Assembly (NCBI GenBank): GCA_003260075.1
Contig: QLIY01000026.1
Coordinates: forward strand, 3,763 to 67,762
DNA from: Phallusia mammillata
Lineage: Eukaryota; Chordata; Ascidiacea; Phlebobranchia; Ascidiidae
Reading direction: 5' to 3'
DNA length: 64,000 nucleotides
The position numbers and the translations under genes are program-made. Numbering within the stretch: position 1 is the first letter of the stretch; every line of letters starts with the position of its first letter. Shown here in pieces: positions 48,301 through 60,075 of this stretch. Under the pieces are notes generated by a model that saw only the letters and a program-made list of their open reading frames with translations, was not told the origin of the DNA and did no database searches.

Positions 48301-51300
48301 CATCGCAAATGTGCTGCCCACGGCGATTCCGCCCTCTATTATCATTGAACTGCCCCATGTCTGTATAAAGCCAGGGTGTGTATGTTTGAATCTCGTCAAG
48401 CAGTGTAGCGTTTTCTGGTTGCATTTTCCCTGTTCGTCGCCAGTACAAGAACAATGCATTTATCGACCCTCTGCGCATTGTAAACGCTGCGATTGCGAAC
48501 TTTGTAAAAACTTGGCGACGCTCGTAGCAACCCATCCATTAGTGGCAGCGCCCGGCAAAGCACTTGACTGTCGGCATCCGGAATTAAACAGCTTTCGGTT
48601 GGAGCGACCCTGTTGTTCGGTTGGCAGAGCGAAAACCGCTTATTACCGAGCTGTGATCACCGTGCGTTGTCAGTTAGAAGGACCGTCGGCATTGCAAGTT
48701 TTATTTCCGAACTGGGACATTTAGACACCGCAACGGGCCGCGAGACGAAAACTTTGTGTCTGGATGCCGAAAGGGCATTTTCGTGGCCTTTTAGATTCCC
48801 ATTCATTTCGCCATCCCATCGTCGCCTGGGAACAGCGGACAGACTCTTGACATTCGCGCTCTTCTTCTCGCAATAATGAACCACCTTGTCCGCACTTAAC
48901 TCCTTTGCGCGACGTGAGAACAACACCATCTCGCTATCGTACTCGCATGCATTATTTAGTGGTCAGTCATGCGTCGACCAGTATCTGCCAAGGTTTGGTA
49001 GTTACAGTAAAAAAACGTTTGGCCACATGATTGCCACAGCACCAATAGTCAACGCTTCCCGATTGCCCATCAGTTTATATTTTTAATTGCGCATGGACCT
49101 CGAATCGAAAGGACTGAAATGCTTAACCTTTTGTGTATCGGTCAATGCACGCTGTCCCTCAGTGACCTTAAGTACCATTGCGACCCTGCATCACTTCACA
49201 GAATCAATAACTAATCATATGGCTGTGTTCGACGTTGGCCTTGGTAGCAATCATTGGCTTTGGATGGATACATGGGCGCATGTCAAGAAGATTTTCATTT
49301 TTTGCGGAGGGTAAAACTACATTTCATTAGCACCGTCCTGCTGTGGAATCGCAATACATATGAATCCCTTTATGAGATGAGGATAATCCGGTTTGTTCCA
49401 ATACAAAAAACGAAGAGAGGATGTTTGGTGTTGGCGTGTGTACCGATATCTTGCTTTCCCTGTTCGTTATTGGCAGTCCGGGCGTTCATAATGCGGATCC
49501 GATTTCCGCTGCTGGGAAACTTAATCCGTCCCGTCGGTGGCCGACTTCCAAGTAGTTGTGTGTTCGGGCTGGTCGAGGATGTGCGGCGATGTAGTCTCCT
49601 AATTTTGTTTGCTTGACGACGGCGAGAAGGTGCAAGAATCATCTTTCTCACGGCGCGACGCTTCAGTCGCAATTTCCCGGGCTCATGGCCTTATAAGCTG
49701 AATAGGCCGCGATACGAGTTTCCGCTTCAGCTCGCCGACCGATCTCGCATATGACGTCACGCGTGTAGATCACATTCGCCCCCGCCACTGTCTGAGGGAC
49801 TGACAAACGCACAACCTATTTTAACAGTGCGTTGATTTACTGTGACAGTCTGTTTGATGCGCTTCCTAAAGGAAGTTGCGCTGTTTGGCAGGGAAGTGCA
49901 GAAGTTTGTTTGTTTTCGCTGCGGCACAGCACTTTGACGTCAGCACCTCAGCCATGTTTCTCCGAAGAGTGTCGCCCATTACAAATGCCTGTAAATATGT
50001 GGCGAGAAAATTTTCCTTCCTCTTGCACAATATTATCGTCGAGGGCCTGCTCACGCCCTGGTGTCAGTCGGTGAGCGGAGCTGCCTTGCACAACATCTCA
50101 TGTCTTGTTGGCTGAATCACAGTGACGACGCGAATAATAGCTCAGCTTGTTGCACGTACATATTGCTTCATGCCGGCGTTAGGCAGTCGTCGCCATTTCG
50201 TCCGTAACACGATAGCCGAATAATCGCCTGGCACTTACACAAAAGACCCACCCGCGTTAAATAACCATTGGAATGCGTGGATTTTAGTCGGAACAATACT
50301 GTGATGCCACGAGCTGATATACAAAGGCGTGATTTAAATTTTCAAACCAAATTGTATGGGTCTGTGGTCCAATCGTTTTATAGCGTATATTTTTATCTTT
50401 TAATATGCGTAGGATGTTAATTTTGTGTATCGCATAATTGGTGGAACTGCGTGTCCGATCCTCCGTATGCCCGTATATATTTAAATCATTGTCAACGATT
50501 TTATGCGAAACGTCCCCTCTGCTATTTTGGGCAACTCCAGCATCCAAAAATAGAATCTACGCATGGCATGACGTAGGCGTTATAGAGCGGCGGCGTTCGT
50601 AGCCTCGTGTTGTGGTGTAACGGAGTGCAAACGACAAATTTTGGGCCTTCGTACGCAGAAGTGTTTTTGCGCACATATGAGGCTGCGCAGTTTTCTCCAG
50701 AACGTAACAAGCAAGGAACATGAACTGTGGCCGTGTAACAGTTGCTTAAGGTTGTTTACAGACTCGTCTGAATTTCTCCGCCCCACACCTGTTCGCCGCT
50801 GTGGGCTGATGTTCCAAAAACCATTCGTCCCACTTGGCAGAGCGAAACCAGTGGTGGCCTTTGTTACTTTGTGGGGTTTCACAGTCACTTGCATGTCAAT
50901 AAACCGGACTGTTCTCTCGTTAACGACACTCAAACGAGAGGTCGTGCAGTAAGCAGAAATACGTTGCTCTGTGCTTCGCGTTAAAATATTTATGACAGTT
51001 TCCAGTTCTTCTGCCCAGGAGAGGTCGTAGTCGATTAAAGGCCTCGAATAGGGCGCACTCACTGCGTATAATGTAATTGCGCTTTTGCACGGCCGGCGAT
51101 AATGCAGCGCCGTGAGAGAAATAAGAATCAATGCTTGCGTGCACTCGACAGTTGGTTATTTAGGTCAAAAGCACCGTGCGTCCTTGCAAGGCCACACAGG
51201 GGTCGTCAATGCACTTGCGCTGCACAGTTCGGGTCATTCAAGGTCGATAATGTCCTCTGTGCTCCCGTCGTTACCGTTGCTGTACATGATTACTGTCCAA

Positions 51301-53006
51301 ATGACTCGTCATGACCTCAGTTTTATTTTATTGCAGGCACTCGTAAGTCTGACAACGTACAGGTGGCGATCAAGCAAGTGCCCAAGGCCAAGGTTAAGCG
51401 ATGGGGAAAGCTAGACGGCCGCGTGGTTCCAATCGAGTTTGAACTTCTCCACCGGGCCGCTACATCCGGCAACAAAGGTAAAAACAACTAACCGAAGCTG
51501 TTCTTCGAACTCGAATTTTCGCGCCCAGCCGCCGCCAAATTGCTTTGCGTTTATGATGGTTTTACTATGACTGTGACAAGTGTGCGTCCTGCCCGACGCG
51601 ATGTGTTTTTTGTAAACGCTCCTTATAGGTAACGAGTTCCAAGGTACGCCCACTTTGATGGGCCGCTGTGTGTCACCTGTAAACCGCGTGTAACGAGGCC
51701 CCGAAGTAATCTGCAAGAACTGCAACTGAACTGTGCCGCTAATGCCGCGTGAGTGAGTGACCGTTTCTAATGCAGTTCAACTTGTCTTGCAGGTGTGATC
51801 GGAATGTTGGATTGGTACGAACGTCGCAACAGCTACATACTTGTGATGGAACGCCCACAGCCAGTCATCGACTTGTTTGACTACCTCAACCAGCACGGCG
51901 CCCTTCCCGAGAATGTAGCAAGAAACATATTTAGACAGGTGAGCCCCTTTTATCAGCTGCGTTTCTCTTGACCTGCTAAGCACGCATGCGCAAAAAATAT
52001 CAGTCGACCGCAGGTCACGAATACATTTTAGTTCCCTTTGTGGGTCATGGCGCATGATTGCACACAAAACGTCGTGTGCTAAATCGTTAAGCGCGCGCCC
52101 GACGTGATTTCTACACGTAAATATAGGACGAGCGTCATGTCTGCGCATGATCTAATCCCTGTGACATCGTTGTATGCAGATTGTGGAAGCGGTGATCCAT
52201 TGCCATGCCAACGGGGTCGTACACCGTGACATTAAAGATGAGAACGTGCTGCTCAATCTCCACACCTCTGAGGCAAAGCTCATTGACTTTGGCTGCGGCA
52301 CGCTAATGAAGGTAAGCGTTAAATATACATCGAAATTTGTATGCAAATGTTGACTGGTTGTAAATTCAAGTTACTCACGATTTTAAAAACAAATCGACAG
52401 TTGTATAATCCTCTTGTTTACCAATCGCAGGAAGCGCCGTACACTGAATTCGCTGGAACACCAGAGTTTTACCCTCCCGAGTGGTTCATTGAGCGTCGGT
52501 ACAGCGGGCGCCGTGTGGACGCCTGGTCCCTTGGAGTCCTGCTGTACACAATGGTGGAAGCCGAGGTCCCTTTCCAGAAGGAGAAAGACATTATCGCATG
52601 TGAGCTTCGTCACAAGCGAGCACACGCGATTAGCGATGCGTGTCGCCACCTGATTGGCTCGATGCTCTGCAAGGATCAATACAAACGTCTGACCCTCGAA
52701 AACGTGCTGCAGCATCCCTGGCTCACCAACGGTGCGATGCCACCCGTGTCTACCCCGACGAGCGGAATTATGAACACTCGCGAAATGTACGTGAGCCAAC
52801 CCATGCCCACTTATATCCCAGCTTCACCCGCCAGCCCTCCTGCACCCGAAAAGCACACGATGGCCATCGATCCATTTCAAGGACCGCGATACGCTTGTCA
52901 AGAATCTCCATCCTTTGCGCAACGGGTTTTGACAAACCACGTGGTAGGGCCAGGATCACCTGTTGCTTGTACAATGCAGGTTAACGAGTGTATCGTCCGC
53001 TCCTAA
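42409..53006 (+). CDS. PIM-family serine/threonine kinase with long N-terminal extension
   Basis: Exons 42409-44407, 51337-51477, 51793-51938, 52180-52311 and 52431-53006 join in phases 1, 1, 0, 0 to give about 997 residues. The kinase domain starts near residue 650: Gly loop [15 protein letters not shown] lysine near 679, the PIM-like hinge [18 protein letters not shown] at 777-784, DFG at 798-800, the activation segment [14 protein letters not shown] with the PPEW signature, and [14 protein letters not shown]. Hinge and PPEW place it in the PIM family, constitutively active survival and growth kinases. Usual members are about 310-330 residues. Here about 645 residues rich in Ser, Gln, Thr and Pro precede the domain. 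Residues about 581-603 are a pure proline run encoded by 67 C (44150-44216), probably a sequence gap, so length and local frame are uncertain. About 95 residues follow the domain. Confidence 0.88.
44150..44216. other. 67-C run inside the kinase coding exon
   Basis: Sixty-seven uninterrupted C are translated as poly-proline between SQQNA and TEVKH. Proline codons in a real tract would normally vary at the third base. The same kind of run occurs in non-coding parts of the window, so this is most likely an unresolved gap. Confidence 0.65.
45215..45301. other. 87-C run, likely gap of estimated length
   Basis: Eighty-seven uninterrupted C in the first intron of the kinase gene. It makes long false poly-Pro and poly-Gly frames on both strands. 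Confidence 0.7.
47750..47944 (+). CDS. Possible exon inside the kinase intron, function unknown
   Basis: A 65-codon open segment lies between a pyrimidine-rich acceptor (TCTGTCGCGCCTACCGTTTCTAG area, AG at 47748-47749) and GATGAG|GTTTGC. It starts directly after an in-frame TAG that is part of the acceptor. The translation looks coding-like: a glutamine stretch, [20 protein letters not shown], a basic patch RKRRFYV, then [15 protein letters not shown]. It is phase 0 at both ends, so it cannot sit between the phase-1 kinase exons and would belong to a different transcript. The family is not recognised and the donor is weak. Confidence 0.3.
49752..49942. promoter_or_regulatory. Two CRE palindromes in the kinase first intron
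   Basis: TGACGTCA occurs at 49752-49759 and 49935-49942. Intronic position in the kinase gene makes an enhancer role possible. Only the motif supports it. Confidence 0.3.
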
Positions 53007-54830
53007 GGTTCCCTTGGTTTAAAAAACGATTTGATTTTCCTACTAGCCTGCACCATATGCATTCTGTACGTGCAAGGACGTTTATTATTTATTTGAATTG
53101 GACAGTTTTATAACATTTAGGATACTTTTCAGCCACTATTGCGTGTTTTTGCAAAGAAATGAGTTTCTGAACACCGTTTAGGAAAGTCGATCGCGTTCAG
53201 ATACCGGTTCCTTTGTTCTCATATATGTTTCCGCCTGTAATGAGTATATATGATATAACTATCGATAAGTTATTCCAATGTTTGATTATTATTGACATTA
53301 TTTAATATTTAGACGCTTTCTTTTTCGTTTTAATGTGTTATTTAACAAGCAAACCCGCGTCCGATTTCGGCGCTGCTTTTCGGCAGTATATCCAGACGTA
53401 CTATTATACCAGCACTTTCCACGTACAACTCCCCGCGCCTGTTTCTCTTTATCGCTTTGCCCCTAGCCCATCCGCCGCAGTTGCGCAAACCACAGAGTCC
53501 AAAGACTTTTCAGTTGGTTCTACGCCGTTACCCACAAAAAGTGTCCAACACGCGGTTGAGCCGAACTCTTCTTTGTTCACTTGCCGGGCCAGATGGTCCG
53601 CCTCGCCTTTCCGCCTGGCGTGGCCCGCAACGATACAGGGTCGTGTCGCCACGCCCCGTAATTGCCGCCCTCTTCAATAACGCGCCACGGCCAGCCTAGC
53701 GTTGCTTGTGTCCTAGCAAGATATGGCATTCGGTAGTTTGAACAACAAATACGTCTTTTGGAGAATTCGCTTTCTGGTTCCACCGGCGCCGGTTCCTGGC
53801 TCGAAATCACCCCAGGTAGCGACGCCATAGCGACCGTAGTTACCCGATTGCCGTCTGCCGATACCAGGGCGAAGAATTAAAACAGTATTACGCGATAATT
53901 TGGCGCCGCTGCCCGCTACCTCATTACGATCTCAATCGCCGTTTTGTGTTTTCATTCTGTATTATGTAAGTCGGCCGGGGGCAATACTCGCCCGTACGCA
54001 TCCTACCTAATGTTTCCTTTGTAGACGGGTCCAGAAACGTTTGTGTTTGTCTACACTAGGGCTTTCCCTAGACCGAGGTTCGCCTGTTGCAGTACCCATC
54101 TCTTTGTTAGAAGGCGTGTCGCCTGTTTACCAACGAGCGGTGCTGATCGCTCTCGCAATTGGCAATAGTCAGCAACACATTTGCTTGCCTTCAAAAGTCA
54201 CTGTGATGTAACTCTTGATAATTGACATGGATTGTCACTCAATGAGACGAACGTATAACCCCGGCTCGATAGGTTAACCAACTCGCCACGAACCCCTACT
54301 GATACACAAAACTGAACACTGTGTGATATATATATATTTGTGTATTTCCTCTCCGCCACGATTGTCTCACGTCCATATTGATATGCATTCGTGCAAGTTT
54401 GTGCGACAGCAACAGCTTACTGTATGCTAGGCTAACTTGCTGAGACAACTTTGGCCACTACGTTTTATATGCCTCGTTTCTTCCAATGCATTACCGCGGG
54501 CGAGTGTTCTTCTGTGTGTGCTTTTTCCGAAAGTGAAGCCATTCGCGGTGGTACTTACCAGTGTAGCTGAATTATGCCACACTTTGCGCTCCCTGTACTT
54601 TATTTATTGCTTTTTTGTGTCTGGCTGATTTCTGTTGCTTCTCTTCAAATTCGGACCGGTGGGGCAGGGTGTTCTGACATCCGAACCAATAATCCTGTGC
54701 GGTTTTCGGGCCTACCGGTTGCCACCACCGTTTTGTTCGAGTAGACTTCAGTTGTTGTGATGTTTTCTTTTTGCTTATCGCCCGAGCGAACACTGCAGAT
54801 TGAATAAAAACTTAAAAATATTTCCGTTTG
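53007..54830 (+). other. Probable 3' untranslated region of the PIM-type kinase
   Basis: After the stop, AU-rich stretches such as TTATTATTTATTTGAATTGG (about 53084-53103) and TATTTAATATTTAG (about 53297-53312) resemble ARE instability elements, a feature known from vertebrate PIM mRNAs. The first clear AATAAA I find is at 54803-54808. The extent is inferred. Confidence 0.4.
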
Positions 54831-56945
54831 TGATTTTTACCACCAATTATTTCCAACCTTGACATGAGAGGTGTAAACAGATAAAATGGAAAGCATGAAA
54901 GTTTAGCATAACGAGAATTACGTAAAAGTACGGAGAATCGCCATTTGCGGATAATGTATTCAGCACAGGAAACAAATTAATTAAGCTCTGTCAACAGCAG
55001 TAGGAAGGATAATTGCTGTTGCGTCGTGGTGACCACAACAGCAACGGTTCTTTCCTGCTTTTACGCTAGTTTACAGTATAATGAAGAAATTGAAGACTTT
55101 TTGTTGAAATTCGGTTAACATGCAAACAATATTCAAAGATATTATACATGTTTGAATGCTTTTTTACTAGCATGTTGAACCGAATTCTAAGTTTCGGTGC
55201 TCAAGACAGCAACTGGCGTAACTTCCAACACCCAATGTCCGGCCAGTTTTGGTCGCAATCAATAGCAACGGTTTTTCATTTACAAATCAATACTTTCCCA
55301 TTGCTGTTAGTCGCGCTGCAGGCAGAACCAGGCATTGATTGGGGATCTCAGGGGTGCCACAAACATCGCTTGTTGGAAAATCACGCAGGCGTGCACGACA
55401 AGCGTACAAATCCAAATTTACCACCCATGGTTGTCAATCTGTTAAAATTGGTACGACTTCAATGTTAAAAATGCTAGTCGATGGCCGAAACCACACCACC
55501 GTTTATAGCACCAAGCTGTTGAGGGAAGCTGATTAGACCCATAGCGCTGCAAGTGGCCAAGCTTCGTCTGCGTCAAATCTAAAAAAAAAAATAATAATAA
55601 AAAATTAACATAGTACTAGATCAAACAACTTGTTCTTGTTGGGGCACGTTTGTTCGGAAAATGTTGGTGTTACTAAATATAAGGCTATTTCTTGCTTTGG
55701 TGTTTCCCGAGTCAAGTCAAGTCCTAACTCCTCACGTTTGGTGAAATAGCAGAACTCGTCGCTTTTCATCGTAAACGTTCATGCTTTTTTTCCAACGTGT
55801 GTCAATTTGAATCTTACGGGGAAGGTGAAACAAGCAAACAAAGCTTTTCAAAAATCACAATATGTTTTGCAATGCTCTTGACCGAGAAAATATTATCTTG
55901 AACAAAGTTCTGCTACTGGTTAAATTGTAAACCGTTCACAGAATACTGTAGTCATACGGCCATTGTGTAAAGTATAATCAAAATATTTGGAGACACTCGC
56001 ACATTGTACAAGCGTGATCGCCTGGGAAACGCAACGTCGCATCAAATCATCCAATCAAAGTTAAACCGCCGCATGGTTACATTTCATTAACATAGATCAA
56101 AGAGTTGTGTGATATATACAGCGCAGCCATCCATAAGCAATTTGTTTTGATGAGCTTTTAAATTGACACGGGTGCTTCCGGCACAAAGACCACAGGTAAC
56201 TACATATCTTGGCGTAGGGAGCGCCTGTGGTGCTTTCACGTGCAATTTGCCGTGACGCGGTCAACAAAGAAGCATATTCAGTTCGGCGGGAGACGGATTG
56301 ACCTCCGCAAGCGACTTTCAAGCGCCTGCTGGCAGTTTAAAGACCCACGAATTGACTGCTGTTAAGTGAACAAACGTGTGCATGTGGCGCAAAAAGCAGA
56401 GAGTTTTCAAACAATTGAACTGAAAAACTTGCTTTACGAGCGCGCTGTTTAGACGCAATAGTTCTAACAAGCACTGTATAATCCAGTCACACAAAGACAT
56501 ATATTTTAATAAACTCGCCTTAACAAAAGTAATCAACTCGCCTTAACAAAAGAAAAGAGCACGGACAAAACGACTTTAAGTTAGTGGCCTTAGATTGAGT
56601 TTCTGGAGTTATCGGAGTTGAACTTGAGAAAGTTAGGATACGAGTTCGCTTTTGTACTTTTATTAAACTAAATCAAGTACCGGATAGGATTGTTAGCATA
56701 ACAGTAAGCGCAGATTTGTTTTTTAGTAAACGTTTAAGTGCCATTAGTTGTTGAAAGTGCTAGCATAAACAGCACCGTGTTGTTTGAGCAAATACCGCTC
56801 CCTACTGCTAGTACACACTTGTCAATCTCTCAGAGGACTTGTTTGTCGTTGACTTGTTGCTGTGCTGCTCTATTTGCTGTTAATGTGTTTTTAAATGATT
56901 ATTTTCAATGTAATGAGTGTTTACATTTCAGAATAGGCTATTAAT
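54831..56945. other. Intergenic, no gene seen
   Basis: About 2 kb between the kinase transcript and the next start codon. The open frames near 55.1-55.5 kb have no recognisable domain and no matching splice partners. Confidence 0.4.
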
Positions 56946-59373
56946 ATGTCGCAAAAAAGTGAAAAAACGCCGTTGGGAAACTTTGACGAAGGTTAGTGAT
57001 CGAACGACTGATAGATTTTGAGAAAGTCTTTAGGAACGTTTAGGTTTTAACTGTATCATTTGTGGTTGTCGACATTTCCCGATCGCTTGCGAAATCGTTA
57101 GGCAATAACCTTTGCTTGGGGATCATCAGTGGAGAAGTTAAAATGTTTTTCTGTAGGGGAGTTTCAACATAGCCTAACCTATAAGCGTGTTTTGTCGAGC
57201 AGAGGTTAATATTTTTACTGTGTACTGTAATTACCAAACATCCTAACATGGAAATATATGCGTCTTTTTTAAGGGAGTGTCGAAATAGGCTATGCTCCAA
57301 ACTGATTTCAGCCTTGGCCTATAGGCTACCAGTCCAACTTAAATTAATACGATTAATTGTGGGCTAATGCGTGCATGCACAAACATCACTATTTGCTTGC
57401 TAGATTGATTTACTTTTTAGTGCCAGCTGCAGGATACGTGGAAAAACACCGCGAAGTTGAAGAACATGGCGATCACCGCCGTCACACAGACGGTGTTTTG
57501 CATTTTCAAAACACGCCACGGGTTTACCCGTTTGCAAACAAAACGTATGTTGTCGTTTTTATCATAGGCTAGCAATCTAATCTAGTCATAACAGTGCACA
57601 GTAGCACCTAACTTTATTAAAGACAAGGAGTTTGAATCGTATGGATTGTTCTGCTTTTGCAGCAAAAATGCATAAACTACCTTTCGGAGCTAAACGAATT
57701 TTACTTTACGACAAGCCTATATTTAATTTTAGGCCATCCAAACAAACAAATCAAAATTTTATGCCAAATTTGCAATGGTAAAGCATTGTAGACAAAAAAA
57801 AGAAAAGTACTGGGTGTGGGGTTCGAACCCACGCGGACATTCGTCCATTGGAACTTAAGTCCAACGCCTTAACCACTCGGCCAACCCAGTCGCGAGAGAA
57901 AATGGCGCGAGACAAGCACTACAACCGTGGATGCGCGAAATTCTACTTGTGTTGCAAACTGATGAACCAATGCGAGTGTGTATATTACCACATAAACGGT
58001 GAAAGATTTCAGACTTTTTAAAGTTTTCAGTCTGTTAGTATACACGGCTGTTGTCTACATTTATTTACAACAGACAGCTTATACAAAAAACATTTTTTAT
58101 TTGGTCATCGGTGTGCTGAATACAGCTTGCGGTTTATTCTTTCAATAGGTCCTATTTTCAATTGACCAAAAAAAGGGAACATAAGATTATTTTACAGTTC
58201 AAAAACAGCAGACAAAGAAAATGAGGCAAAAGAAGTGAGCATGTATGTTTCCGAGTTTGCCCCCAAACCCATGTCAGTCCGCAAGTTTAGACCAACTTCC
58301 ATCCACAGAAGAAACAACCCACACCCGAATCAAGCTTTCCATGTTCGTCACATGTTTAATCAGGTATGATTTCCTGCATTTGTATGTAGTATTATGGAGC
58401 AGCACAATATAAACAATCTTTCTCTTTTGCAGGGAGTCCCTGTGGTAAAAACCAGAATGACCCTTGAGGAATTTAATCGCGAACCAGTCCGATCCCCATA
58501 CGTATCAAACACACACAGGTCGTATCGAGAATATCAAAAGGCGGTAAGATTTGTTGCGAGTGCATGGCCTAATAACTCTCTATGCAGTGGGCAGATAGTG
58601 ATGTCATACCTTAAGTCACTGTAAGTCATGTTGTTCAAGGATCAGGTTTAGCGAAACACTCGATGTCACCCAAGTTACACACATGATAAATTTTATATTG
58701 CAGAAACCGATTTTTGACATACAAGCTAGGCTATGCAGCCTATGCTGATTTTCGTGTAGGTAATTAAGAAACGATTTTGTTTACAACACCACTTGTGCAT
58801 AAATAAAGTTTTTGGGTGGTTGGCTCGAACCAATGTGTTCTTTAAGTACAAAGGCTTGTGTAAAACACTGGTTGTGCCTTCGCCATTGTTTGTAAAACGG
58901 CGCCTTTTTTAACAGGAAATCCAGAGATCAAAACCAGCCAGACAAGCTGAGGAGAGTGTTACGGGAATTGTTCCAGAATTAAACAAATTGGATCATGAAC
59001 CCAGCGAGGTGGATTTGACATGACTGTATTTAAGCATATTACATCAAAGCAAAATTCAATTATGGCGTTTTCGTGTACGTAAACCAAACAGCACGACTTG
59101 TTTATAGACCCGTCTTTTTCCTGTTATTCCGCGAAACTCACGACTGACAGCCGACAAAGCAAGAGAGTTGACCAACTCTGTCATTAAGCCGCGCAAGAAC
59201 AAATACCAACCGCATTTGTCAGGTAAGAACATAATGATTATGATCGTCGATGAGGCTGTGTTAAAATACTGCACCGTGTTGTATAGATGCTGGATCAAAG
59301 TCTGATCAAGTTTTTCCGTTTCTGCCTATCAAAGACCTTAACAGGCCAGCATTGAAACCGTTGTCAGGTATGT

Positions 59374-59408
<35 letters not shown>

Positions 59409-60014
59409 TGTATTTTTCCAAACTGTCGTTGTGTTGTACACCGCCATATTTTACACTTTTGTAAGTCTTACATTGCGAATGTAGCCTAACTATAGTTTTA
59501 TTTAGGTAAACGGTAGCTTTGGTAAGCTACAAACCAGTAATGCACCTAAGATTTACTCCTAAAGTTATGCAGGTTATTTAACGTAGACAGAACATGTAGC
59601 ACCCTCAAACATTTTGGCCAAATGAGATTAAAAGAGACTTTATGAAAGCTCAAACAAATTGGCTCATACAAAAACTGCAGCCTGTGTAAAAACCGTTGCC
59701 TAATTGTTGGGTGGATAACACAAAAAAATACCTGAATTTCTGCAGTGGACAACGATACATTAAAAGTGGCATCGTGGGATGGAGCACCTGCTGAAAGTGC
59801 TCGTACAACATCGCGTGTGTTTGGCCGAAAGCGAGGAGATCCGACTAAAGTAGAAGCGTCAGCACATGCAGTGGTTCCTGAATTGTCCCCACCAACGTCC
59901 AGAAGTCTCATGTTCAAAGAGTATGCCCAGTTTCCAAAATATGCACCACAAATGCTTCAGGACTACTACAGCGGTCGTACAAGAAAAGGAATTCCGCGAC
60001 CTTACGTATTTTAA
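56946..60014 (+). CDS. Eight-exon orphan gene, basic soluble protein
   Basis: Exons 56946-56991, 57421-57544, 58198-58363, 58433-58543, 58916-59008, 59108-59222, 59287-59367 and 59746-60014 join in matching phases to give 334 residues ending at TAA 60012-60014. The protein is basic and Pro/Arg-rich with no signal peptide or membrane segment. Notable stretches are VRKFRPTSIHRRN, TRMTLEEFNREPVRSPY, and a tyrosine-rich end YAQFPKYAPQMLQDYYSGR. I do not recognise the family. Short repeated Tyr/Pro/Arg patches and the neighbouring sperm channel gene recall small axonemal proteins, but that is only a guess. The donor after 59008 (GTGGAT) is weak; reading through it would end the protein at a TGA four codons later. 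A tRNA-Leu and a 34-C run lie in its introns. Confidence 0.65.
57808..57890 (-). tRNA. tRNA-Leu (anticodon TAA)
   Basis: Reverse-complement reading gives a 7-bp acceptor stem ACTGGGT/ACCCAGT with discriminator A, an A box TGGCCGAGTGGTTAAGG, anticodon stem TTGGA/TCCAA around CTTAAGT (anticodon TAA), a long class II variable arm, and a B box GGTTCGAACCC. There is no intron. A run of eight T follows on the transcribed strand (57794-57801). The gene lies antisense in an intron of the orphan gene. Confidence 0.93.
59375..59408. other. 34-C run, likely gap
   Basis: Thirty-four uninterrupted C a few bases after the donor of the exon 59287-59367. It is intronic, so the coding sequence is unaffected. 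Confidence 0.65.
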
Positions 60015-60075
60015 ATCAAATTTGCACAAAAAAAAGCGCGAAAATTTCTTCTTCTAATGGTTGTGAAAATGTCTT

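Larger units (their letters stand above)
44408..51336 (+). other. First intron of the PIM-type kinase gene
   Basis: A GTAAGT donor and a TTTATTTTATTGCAG acceptor bound 6.9 kb that splits the kinase domain just after the glycine loop, in phase 1. It contains an 87-C run, a possible stand-alone exon at 47750-47944 and two CRE palindromes near 49.75-49.94 kb. I see no other gene in it. Confidence 0.7.

Noticed and set aside
50580-51131. 183-codon open frame on the minus strand inside the kinase intron
   Set aside because: No family resemblance and no supporting splice signals; long chance frames are common in this GC-balanced block.
55148-55536. Two overlapping frames considered as a gene remnant
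   Set aside because: No recognisable domain and no splice partners.
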